In this document: piece by piece, positions 1 through 5,842 of the stretch | How positions within the stretch are numbered: position 1 is the first letter of the stretch | Layout: each line of letters opens with the position of its first letter | Assembly: GCA_015523665.1 (NCBI GenBank) | Contig: WAJX01000240.1 | Span: forward strand, 1 to 6,259 | Direction: 5' to 3' | Source: Ferroglobus sp. | GTDB taxonomy: Archaea; Halobacteriota; Archaeoglobi; Archaeoglobales; Archaeoglobaceae | DNA length: 6,259 bases | Position numbers and translations under genes: made by a program | Notes under the pieces: model-generated | Told to the model about the DNA's origin: nothing | The model's database searches: none | What the model saw: only the letters and a program-made list of their open reading frames with translations

Positions 1-1669
1 CATCTAGCATTCTTTCAAAACTCTTACGTTCAACAACATATCCTTTAGAATTTCCCTTTTCTAATGGATTCTTGAAAAAAAACTCTGGTAAGTAGTCATC
101 TCTCTTCTTTAATCCCAATTTTAAGTTTAATCTCCTTGCTAGATTTATCACTTCTTCTCCAATCTTGTAAGCATCTTTAACATCAATTTTCATTCCAGTA
201 ACAACTGAATATAACTTTACAACATCCTCATCAGTTAATGGCCCCCTTACTGGAAGTGTGACAAACCTGCATATAACGAGAGAGTCTGTAAATCCATATA
301 AGTTTTCAAGTTTAACGAGAGTTTCAGCTTGATCCTCAGCTTTAAGCCTGTCCAGTCTTCCGGTTAAATTTGGTAGATACATCGCATTTTTTATATGACA
401 GGCCCCTCTATAGCATACTGAGTAAGCCAAAGCCATTCCGTAAAGACCTCTTGGATCATATGCTGGAGGTTCAAGTCCTTTGACATGCACTCCTTCAATG
501 CCAAAATGTTTTGACACTCTTGCAACCCCTTCTGCTAATAAATCTCCTATCTCTCTTCTAAAAGCTATCTTCTCAAGCAAATTTAAAAGACTTTCACCAT
601 CTCCAAAACTTGAAGAACATCTCCCACTCTTACTCCTTACATGGAATAGATAAGCAATAACGTTCCCAGCTGAAATTGTGTCCATACCAAATTTATCACA
701 TAACATATTAGCTTTCAATATTACTTTTGGATCATCTATTCCACAAAGAGGACCAAATGCAAAGAGGGTTTCGTATTCTGGACCTTCTACATGTTCTCCA
801 TCGATTTTTGAGATTTTTCCACATGCAACAGCACATGAATAGCAGGATTTGTTTCTGATATAATATTTCTCTTTTAAAGTTTCTGGAGATATATTCTCTA
901 TTTCAAACTCTCCATCTCTCCAATAATAGCTTGGCAAAGCTCCAGTCTCATTAACCAGATGTATTATCCTCGGTGTTCCGTAAGTGGTTAGTCCTTTGCT
1001 TCCCTCTCTAATCTTTTCTTCTAACTCATCTTTTAGCTCTAAATAATTATCATAATCTTTTATATCGTTCTCTACATCTCTATCTCCTTTAACAGCTATA
1101 GCTTTAATTTTCATACTTCCCAAAACAGCTCCTCCTCCACATCTTCCAAATTCTCTTCCTTTAGCATGTTCTATACTTGCAAATCTGACAAGATTTTCTC
1201 CAGCTTGTCCAATACATGCAACTTGGAATTTTCTACCAAGCTCTCTTTTTATTTCATCCTCGGTTTGAAAACAATCCTTTCCCCAGAGATGTTCAGCATT
1301 TTCGATTCTAACATCCTCACCTTCGATAACTATCATCGATGGTTTTTCCGCTTTACCTCTTATAGCTATTGCCAAAAAACCAGCTTTTCTCAATTCAGAA
1401 CCAAAGAACCCTCCACAAGATGAATCGGCTATAAAACCAGTAAGAGGTGATTTGAATACAGCTTCACTTCTTGCCATTCCACTCATTCTTAAGCCTGTAA
1501 GAAAACCAACTGAAAAGACTATGAAATTATCATTTCCATATCTTTCAAAGAGTTCAAAACCTATAGCCTTTCCTCCAAGAAATCTCTTGCTAAAGTTGGT
1601 GTTGATATCTCTTACCTTTTTTGACTCTAAATCGATTAAACACACCCTCATAAAATTTTCTCTACTCAT
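1..1669 (-). CDS. aor: Aldehyde:ferredoxin oxidoreductase (tungstopterin AOR family), C-terminus cut by window edge
   Basis: This family oxidises aldehydes to carboxylic acids in the cytoplasm, passing electrons through a [4Fe-4S] cluster to ferredoxin, with a tungsten (or molybdenum) bis-pterin cofactor. I translated the minus strand by hand: 556 residues are open to the left edge with no stop, while family members are usually about 600, so only a short C-terminal piece is missing. Visible landmarks are the N-terminal LGGKAIG (31-37), SPLTG (74-78), FGRCGGGAVLGS (174-185), the cluster motif C276-x2-C279-x3-C283 and a distal fourth cysteine, C467. Pterin-contact motifs DxxGL(C/D) appear as DKFGMD (325-330) and, altered, as DSLVIC (462-467). 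H425 in RGACH may match the active-site histidine of the Pyrococcus enzyme (inference from spacing). The ATG at 1669 is the first start after an upstream in-frame stop; M7 (1651) is an alternative. No strong Shine-Dalgarno sequence is seen. The family is near certain, but the subfamily and aldehyde substrate cannot be told. Confidence 0.95.
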   Translation of the reverse strand, partial: MSRENFMRVCLIDLESKKVRDINTNFSKRFLGGKAIGFELFERYGNDNFIVFSVGFLTGLRMSGMARSEAVFKSPLTGFIADSSCGGFFGSELRKAGFLAIAIRGKAEKPSMIVIEGEDVRIENAEHLWGKDCFQTEDEIKRELGRKFQVACIGQAGENLVRFASIEHAKGREFGRCGGGAVLGSMKIKAIAVKGDRDVENDIKDYDNYLELKDELEEKIREGSKGLTTYGTPRIIHLVNETGALPSYYWRDGEFEIENISPETLKEKYYIRNKSCYSCAVACGKISKIDGEHVEGPEYETLFAFGPLCGIDDPKVILKANMLCDKFGMDTISAGNVIAYLFHVRSKSGRCSSSFGDGESLLNLLEKIAFRREIGDLLAEGVARVSKHFGIEGVHVKGLEPPAYDPRGLYGMALAYSVCYRGACHIKNAMYLPNLTGRLDRLKAEDQAETLVKLENLYGFTDSLVICRFVTLPVRGPLTDEDVVKLYSVVTGMKIDVKDAYKIGEEVINLARRLNLKLGLKKRDDYLPEFFFKNPLEKGNSKGYVVERKSFERMLD

Positions 1670-1706
1670 TTTAAAAAATAACTTTCGATAGCCTTTGTAT
1701 GTTTTG

Positions 1707-1720
1707 TTTATTATTAATTA
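1707..1720 (-). promoter_or_regulatory. Probable TATA box for the AOR gene
   Basis: On the minus strand this AT-only stretch reads TAATTAATAATAAA. Its centre lies about 45 bases upstream of the AOR start codon. An archaeal TATA box directs initiation about 25 bases downstream, so this would give a leader of roughly 18 bases. The leader holds only a weak purine run (GAAAG), so ribosome binding looks poor. The call rests on composition and spacing alone. Confidence 0.35.
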
Positions 1721-1750
1721 TTGGATCATTAGATGAAATAAACTAAACAA

Positions 1751-2012
1751 CCTCCCATTCTACTGACTTTAGCGGTAATAGAGTGCGCTGAAGGTTAACT
1801 ACATTTTAAATTTTTAAAAATGCGATTATCACATTTATTAATAGATCTGGAATCTTTAACTTTTGCTTTATAAAGCACACTTTAGATTTCTCTTTCCTCT
1901 TATACTTACTTGGCAATTTCACTGATAACTACACTCATCCTACACATACGAACTCCTAAACAGTTTAAACCATTACCTTCAATCTCTTTTTGGAATCTCC
2001 TTTAGAATGGAG
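1751..2012. mobile_element. Possible MITE-like element (speculative)
   Basis: The left end reads CCTCCCATTCTA (1751-1762) and the right end TAGAATGGAG (2003-2012). The right end's reverse complement, CTCCATTCTA, matches the left end apart from one extra C. Immediately outside both ends is the same pentamer AACAA (1746-1750 and 2013-2017), as a target-site duplication would give. The interior encodes nothing recognisable. The inverted repeats are short and the pentamer is A-rich, so chance remains a serious explanation. Confidence 0.25.
1865..1876. repeat. Perfect 12-bp palindrome with TATA core
   Basis: GCTTTATAAAGC is its own reverse complement and contains TTTATAAA, a good archaeal TATA box in either direction. 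It lies about 190 bases from the AOR start and 210 bases from the protease start, so if used it would give long leaders. It could equally be a binding site for a dimeric regulator. No function can be assigned from sequence alone. Confidence 0.4.
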
Positions 2013-2055
2013 AACAATTTTCTTATGTTTGTGAAGTTTGGCTAATAAATTAAGT

Positions 2056-2067
2056 AAATTTTATTTT
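2056..2067 (+). promoter_or_regulatory. TATA-like box suggesting a leaderless transcript for the Lon-like protease
   Basis: AAATTTTATTTT is centred about 27 bases before the ATG at 2089, the spacing expected if transcription starts at or next to the start codon. Purine-rich AATTAAG just upstream could act as the BRE. No GGTGA/GGAGG-type ribosome site precedes the ATG; the bases there are CAATCACC. A leaderless mRNA therefore fits best and supports the choice of ATG 2089. Confidence 0.5.
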
Positions 2068-2088
2068 CCCTGCTATTCATCAATCACC

Positions 2089-3936
2089 ATGAGAACTTTG
2101 AAAATACCCTTACACATCTTTTTAATAGCTACTATCCTCTTAGCCATCTCTTTAATCTCTCCAACTCATGCACAATTTGTAAATGCTGTTGAGAAGAGTA
2201 TAAAGGCTGTTGCAGTTGTAAGTGGGGAAGAAAGAGGAGTTGTGATAAATATAACCGTTATTGTAACTCCTGGAGATGGTAGAGTTTTTGTTTCTACAAC
2301 TCCATATACTGAGATAGATATGCAGGGTAGTGCTCAACTTTCAGCCTTAACCGCCTGCGATTTGATCGGGGAAGATTTTCTTAAACATGATTTCTTTTAT
2401 ATAATTGAAGCTGATGCCCCCATAGTTGGAGGCCCTTCTGCTGGAGCTGTTATGACAATTGCAACGATTTCAGCTCTTAAAAATCTGACGTTAAGTGATG
2501 AGGTGTATATGACTGGTATGATATATCCAGATGGTTTTATTGGTCCAGTTGGAGGAATACCGTATAAATTAAAAGCTGCAGCTGAAAATGGAGCTAAAAT
2601 ATTTCTGATTCCTAAGGGACAGAGGTTTGTAACAATTCATGAAATGAAAAAAGTTCAGAAAGGGCCTTTTATAGTTATAACTCCAGAGGTAAAGAGAGTC
2701 GATTTGATAGAGTTGGGTAAGGAGCTTGGGGTGAGTGTTATTGAAGTTGAAACTGTAAATGAGGCTTTAAAATATTATACTGGATACGGAATTCAGAGGG
2801 AGGTTGGAAAGTTTGAGATTTCTAAGTATTCAACATTGTTGAAATCTCTTGCAGACAATATGAAGAGTGATACACTTAAAATGTATCGAATATTTGTTAA
2901 AATGGCAGATAAAGATGTCAAGGAGGATATAGATAAGAGATTACAAACCGCAAATGAGAGTTATAAAAATGGAGATTATTATACCGCAACCAGTCAATAT
3001 TTCACAGCAAAGATTTTCATGAGAGCTGAAATTTATAAAAAAACGTTAAAGGATTATTCAGATATAGAGAGGGAGATAGGGTACATCAGAAATGAGATAG
3101 AAGTTATGAAAGATGAAATCAAGAATTATACTCCCGGGATAGTTTCAATACAACTTATAGGAGCTGCTGAAGAAAGATTAGGGAAAGCAGAACAATACAT
3201 TGAAAAAGTTAGAACTTCAGAGAGTTTTAATGAAGCAATATTAAATCTAGCGTTTGCGAGAGAGAGAGTTGAGAGTGCAAAAAGCTGGCTTTCTTTACTC
3301 CCAGAAATAAAAGAAGACTTCCCAGTTGATGAAAAAGAAGTAAAGAGGAGAGCTGAACTATATTTGAGTGTTGCCGAATCTTTGATAGTCTATGCAAGAT
3401 CGATTGGTGGCATAGATACTCTACTCAATGGAGACCGCTCCGCTGAAGAGAGTTTAACATTGGCGAGAGATCTGTTGAGTGATGAATATTATGCTGGCTC
3501 AATTTTTGCTTCAATAGATAGTATTGTCAAATCTGCTCTTTCAATAGAACTTATAGGAGTTGAGAATTTAACTTCAAAGATCGAAGCTTCGAGGTTTTCC
3601 GCAAAATCAGCATTATCAGAAGCAGAAGCTATAAATCCGATATTGGCTGTGGCGTATTATGAATACGGAGAAACTTCTGAAAATGTGTATAAATTAATAT
3701 ATTATAAGCTTTCTGAAAGACTTGCAAAACTCTTACTGAATTTAGCTGAGGAAAAAGAGAATATAAAGCTTGTAAGAGTTAATTATACTCTACCTACTAT
3801 AAAGATTACACCAAGTATTGAGAGTGTAAGTGAGAGAGTCGTGAAAAGTTTTTCAAAGGTTGTTGAAATTCCAGGACTCGAAATTACAATTGCTATAATT
3901 GCGTTATGTTTGGGGTATTTGATTAGAAGAGTTTGA
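2089..3936 (+). CDS. Secreted, membrane-anchored Lon-like (S16) serine protease without ATPase domain
   Basis: From this ATG the protein has 615 residues. An in-frame TTG at 2038 would put 17 polar residues ahead of a good signal peptide, so I rejected it. Residues 1-28 (basic MRTLK, hydrophobic core, then SPTHA) are a likely Sec signal cleaved before Q29. Residues about 34-230 form an S16 Lon-type proteolytic domain. S117 in GGPSAG is the nucleophile and K160 in GGIPYK the base, 43 residues apart as in E. coli Lon. There is no Walker A/B ATPase module. Residues about 235-560 are mostly helical, with TPR-like NGDYYTA repeats and a coiled-coil stretch near 321-345. A single C-terminal transmembrane helix (about 597-612) ends in RRV, placing the protease domain outside the cell. 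It resembles the archaeal predicted serine protease family COG1750. Substrates are unknown. The fold and dyad are secure; the orientation is inferred. Confidence 0.9.
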   Translation: MRTLKIPLHIFLIATILLAISLISPTHAQFVNAVEKSIKAVAVVSGEERGVVINITVIVTPGDGRVFVSTTPYTEIDMQGSAQLSALTACDLIGEDFLKHDFFYIIEADAPIVGGPSAGAVMTIATISALKNLTLSDEVYMTGMIYPDGFIGPVGGIPYKLKAAAENGAKIFLIPKGQRFVTIHEMKKVQKGPFIVITPEVKRVDLIELGKELGVSVIEVETVNEALKYYTGYGIQREVGKFEISKYSTLLKSLADNMKSDTLKMYRIFVKMADKDVKEDIDKRLQTANESYKNGDYYTATSQYFTAKIFMRAEIYKKTLKDYSDIEREIGYIRNEIEVMKDEIKNYTPGIVSIQLIGAAEERLGKAEQYIEKVRTSESFNEAILNLAFARERVESAKSWLSLLPEIKEDFPVDEKEVKRRAELYLSVAESLIVYARSIGGIDTLLNGDRSAEESLTLARDLLSDEYYAGSIFASIDSIVKSALSIELIGVENLTSKIEASRFSAKSALSEAEAINPILAVAYYEYGETSENVYKLIYYKLSERLAKLLLNLAEEKENIKLVRVNYTLPTIKITPSIESVSERVVKSFSKVVEIPGLEITIAIIALCLGYLIRRV

Positions 3937-3948
3937 ATTCAACTCGTG

Positions 3949-3970
3949 TATTTATTATTTTATATTTTAT
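3949..3970 (+). terminator. T-rich tract after the Lon-like protease gene
   Basis: Starting 13 bases after the stop codon, the plus strand carries three short T runs within a nearly pure A/T stretch (TATTTATTATTTTATATTTT). Archaeal RNA polymerase commonly terminates at such T tracts without needing a hairpin. The convergent gene ends only 20 bases further on, so termination here would limit read-through into its antisense. Confidence 0.5.
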
Positions 3971-3984
3971 GCATTTTACGCATA
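3968..3984. repeat. Small hairpin between convergent gene ends
   Basis: TATGC (3968-3972) pairs with GCATA (3980-3984) around a 7-base loop. The stem of five pairs is weak by itself, but it sits exactly between the two convergent stop codons. It may contribute to 3'-end formation or stability of either mRNA. On the minus strand no T tract follows it. Confidence 0.35.
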
Positions 3985-3989
3985 ACCAC

Positions 3990-4017
3990 TTAAAAATAAG
4001 TAGTTAAAAATAAGTAG
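3990..4017. repeat. Exact 14-bp tandem duplication at the 3' end of the DUF92 gene
   Basis: TTAAAAATAAGTAG occurs twice head to tail (3990-4003, 4004-4017). The outer copy supplies the TAA stop of the minus-strand gene. Because 14 is not a multiple of three, the two copies are read in different frames, giving YLFLT and then TYF-stop. This looks like a recent slippage duplication that rewrote the last few residues of the protein. Confidence 0.85.
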
Positions 4018-5177
4018 GCTAAAACACCTCCAGAGAGAGTGGAGAAGAAATTAACTCCCGCATTGTTCAAAATTCCTCTTTTTTCTAGAGTTGCTCCCAA
4101 AAAGCTATCAATATGGACACCTATAAAACCAGCGATTAAAACTGGTAAAATCACATCAACTCCGTAAATTCTGACCACGTATCCTAAGATAGCGATGATA
4201 GAACATCCAATTAATGCTGCTAATTCTCCTCTAAAAGAAATCGCCCCATCTGTTCCGGGTTTTACCTTACTTAGATTAGTTATCATATATGCTTTAAAAG
4301 AAGTTTGACCGATTTCACTTGCGAGGGTGTCTCCTAAAGCTACAGCGATGCTGGATGCAAATAGAGCTGAAAAGATTTGATCTTGGAAGTATTTGTAATT
4401 TAAAGCGAAGAAAACTGCTGGGATAGTGTTCGCAAAAACATTTACGTATCCTCTTGCTCCTCCAGCTGGCTCAGCTATGCCGATGGACTTTTTTAAATCA
4501 TATTTAAACTTTGTTGCAACTGAACCAAAAATAAAGAATGAAATGAGGAGAATGAAGAATTTTGGGTTAAAGAGTATTGTGAGCATACCTATAATCGTTG
4601 CAGAAAGCAATCCGGTGAAATCAGCTACATTAAACCTCAGGGCGATATATCCTATTGAAAATGCTATTAGGAAAGCGATAAAAAGCATCTTGAATGATAC
4701 GAAGATTGGATATATGTCAAATGTTAGGAAGATAACACCGGAACTTATCATAACTACTATCCCTTTATTTGCCTCTACTTCGGCTTCTTCAATAAGAACA
4801 GCAGTTAAAGAAGAAGTTAGAGATGCTAAAATTCTCATCTCATAGCTCCAAGGATTAGGTATGTAAAAAAGAAATACAGTTGAAAGAGCTGAATAATAAG
4901 CTAACCTTATCAGCGGTCTATCAGATTTGAATGATAGGAGAGAAGAGAGAAATAATGAGGAGAAGATTACATACTTAGGCAAGTATATTGATGAAATTAT
5001 AAAGAGGAGTGAAAAAGCGAGCGTTCCAAATTTCATCTCATCGTCATTTGTATTGAAAAGCTTAAACTCTCTAATTTTTACGGAATAAGGAATTAGAAGT
5101 GATAATAATAGTCCTATTTCCTCCCAGGTGTTTAAATATTTTGATAGGAGTGAGATTATTATTAAAGCGATATTCAT
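3990..5177 (-). CDS. DUF92 (COG1836/TIGR00297) integral membrane protein, VTE6-type isoprenyl-phosphate kinase family
   Basis: The 395-residue protein is strongly hydrophobic, with about ten or more membrane spans. The C-terminal part (about 165-390) carries the DUF92 signatures: RGYVNVFAN (242-250), GDTLASEIG (282-290), KPGTDGAISFRG (307-318 approx.), HIDSFLGATLEKRG (355-368) and NNAGVNFFST (371-380). Characterised relatives, plant and cyanobacterial VTE6, phosphorylate phytyl phosphate to phytyl diphosphate. In an archaeon a geranylgeranyl, polyprenyl or dolichyl phosphate would be the more natural substrate, which is inference. The N-terminal 160 residues are a further hydrophobic module, making it longer than many DUF92 proteins. 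ATG 5177 has AGGT seven bases upstream (5185-5188). It also has a TATA-like box (5201-5209) so close that the transcript could be leaderless. It diverges from the cis-prenyltransferase-like gene across 38 bp, suggesting joint control. The family is secure; the reaction is not established. Confidence 0.9.
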   Translation of the reverse strand: MNIALIIISLLSKYLNTWEEIGLLLSLLIPYSVKIREFKLFNTNDDEMKFGTLAFSLLFIISSIYLPKYVIFSSLFLSSLLSFKSDRPLIRLAYYSALSTVFLFYIPNPWSYEMRILASLTSSLTAVLIEEAEVEANKGIVVMISSGVIFLTFDIYPIFVSFKMLFIAFLIAFSIGYIALRFNVADFTGLLSATIIGMLTILFNPKFFILLISFFIFGSVATKFKYDLKKSIGIAEPAGGARGYVNVFANTIPAVFFALNYKYFQDQIFSALFASSIAVALGDTLASEIGQTSFKAYMITNLSKVKPGTDGAISFRGELAALIGCSIIAILGYVVRIYGVDVILPVLIAGFIGVHIDSFLGATLEKRGILNNAGVNFFSTLSGGVLAYLFLTTYF

Positions 5178-5215
5178 CTGCTTAACCTAAGTATCCGTAA
5201 TTATAAATATTCCTG
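5178..5215. promoter_or_regulatory. Compact divergent promoter region between DUF92 and cis-prenyltransferase-like genes
   Basis: Only 38 bases separate the two start codons. The AT-only core at 5198-5211 (TAATTATAAATATT) reads as a TATA box both ways. For the minus gene its centre is about 27 bases from ATG 5177, implying a leaderless start. For the plus gene the same box would start RNA near 5230, inside the annotated frame and just before a later ATG (5237). Another plus-strand box, TTATTATTAAAG (around 5156-5167, within the minus gene), would give a 30-base leader to 5216. Occupancy in one direction should hinder the other. Confidence 0.45.
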
Positions 5216-5842
5216 ATGAGTAAGATGAGTTTAAAAATGTTCAAAGTGTTTAGAGTGTTTAGGGAGCTATATAAGAGAAAGTTGGAAAAAGAAGTTTTAA
5301 GAGGGAAAATCCCCAGATCTATAATGGTTGTTGTTGAGGATCTTATTTCAAATTTGAAAAAATTTGAAGAATTCTTTGGATGGTGTAAAAAATTTGGTGT
5401 TGAGGAAATTACTGTTTGTGTTAACTGTAAAGATGTTGAAAGTTTAAAAAAGGTAATCAGTGGAATAGACAGTGAAATTGAAATTGTGACTGAAGATTTT
5501 AGTATAAAAAAGGACGGAAGAAGACCAAAAATTGTTGTTAACGCTGGAGTTAGTGGGAGAAAAGAGTTGATATCAGCTTTGAAAAGTATAGAAAAAAAAG
5601 TGAGTAGAGGTGAGATAAGTATTGAGGATGTTAATGAGAAACTCATAGAGGAACATTTGAGGATAAAGTCTGTTCCAGATTTAATAATTAAAATAGGTTA
5701 TGATATTCCAGATTTTCTTATATGGCAAAGCATTTACAGTGAGTTATACTTTCTCGATACTGAATGGAAAAATTTTAGGTATATTGATTTCTTAAGATGC
5801 TTGAGAGATTTTCAAAGGAGGGAGAGAAGATATGGAAGATAA
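5216..5842 (+). CDS. Cis-prenyltransferase (UPP synthase) superfamily protein, probable non-catalytic NgBR/Nus1-like subunit
   Basis: The 208 residues match the C-terminal part of undecaprenyl diphosphate synthases: PDLIIKIG (154-161), FLIWQSIYSELYFLD (167-181), then W184 and LRDFQRRERRYGR (196-208). The N-terminal catalytic motif DGNGRW is absent: at the equivalent strand the protein reads SIMVVVEDLI (35-44). The isoprenyl-diphosphate-binding RTGGExRxSN segment is replaced by KIGYDIP. Both losses, the K-x-G after PDL and the terminal Arg-x-Gly-Arg (205-208) recall the eukaryotic NgBR/Nus1 subunit. That subunit lacks activity itself but completes the active site of DHDDS/Rer2 through its terminal RxG. 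A two-subunit enzyme of this kind has, to my recollection, been reported from Methanosarcina mazei. A catalytic partner should lie elsewhere in the genome. Start choice is uncertain: ATG 5216, 5225 (weak TGAT seven bases upstream) or 5237. The superfamily is secure; the subunit role is inferred. Confidence 0.85.
   Translation: MSKMSLKMFKVFRVFRELYKRKLEKEVLRGKIPRSIMVVVEDLISNLKKFEEFFGWCKKFGVEEITVCVNCKDVESLKKVISGIDSEIEIVTEDFSIKKDGRRPKIVVNAGVSGRKELISALKSIEKKVSRGEISIEDVNEKLIEEHLRIKSVPDLIIKIGYDIPDFLIWQSIYSELYFLDTEWKNFRYIDFLRCLRDFQRRERRYGR
5817..5821 (+). promoter_or_regulatory. Strong Shine-Dalgarno site for the PUA gene, inside the preceding gene
   Basis: GGAGG lies ten bases before ATG 5832, within the purine-rich codons for the QRRERR tail of the upstream protein. 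It is the best ribosome-binding site in the window. With the 11-base overlap it argues for translational coupling. Confidence 0.7.

Larger units (their letters stand above)
1670..2088. other. 419-bp spacer between divergent genes; no convincing gene
   Basis: I read all frames and found only very short reading frames, with no tRNA-like structure and no complete C/D-box set. At its ends are the likely outward promoters for the AOR gene (left) and the secreted protease (right). The middle is AT-rich and contains a perfect 12-bp palindrome with a TATA core (1865-1876), a small hairpin (TCTCC at 1996-2000 pairing with GGAGA at 2009-2013) and inverted-repeat ends that could mark a small non-autonomous element (1751-2012). 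A ten-codon minus-strand frame (1906-1938) is too short to call. Confidence 0.7.

Noticed and set aside
1166..1691. Two plus-strand open frames of 85 and 79 codons (1166-1423 and 1452-1691)
   Set aside because: They lie antisense inside the AOR gene, whose minus-strand translation shows family motifs throughout. The plus-strand products resemble nothing.
1731..1790. Possible C/D-box guide RNA (AGATGAA followed by CTGA at 1763 and 1787)
   Set aside because: The C box is imperfect, no convincing C' box is present, and the spacings are about 26 bases rather than the usual near 12.
1906..1938. Minus-strand ten-codon frame beginning MSVVIS, like the start of some archaeal VapB antitoxins
   Set aside because: It stops after ten residues, neighbouring frames do not continue a recognisable antitoxin, and no toxin gene follows. 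The resemblance is too short to call a remnant.
2038..2088. TTG start for the Lon-like protease, adding 17 residues
   Set aside because: The extension precedes a complete signal peptide, and the TATA-like box at 2056-2067 would lie inside the frame. ATG 2089 fits both better.
2152..2337. Minus-strand open frame of 61 codons
   Set aside because: It is antisense to the signal peptide and protease domain, with no supporting signals.
4426..4845. Plus-strand open frame of 139 codons
   Set aside because: It is antisense to the well-conserved DUF92 region and has no start signals or recognisable domain.
5182..5646. Minus-strand open frame of 154 codons
   Set aside because: It is the complement of the prenyltransferase-like gene. 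Its Ser/Leu/Thr/Ile-rich product is typical of an antisense shadow.
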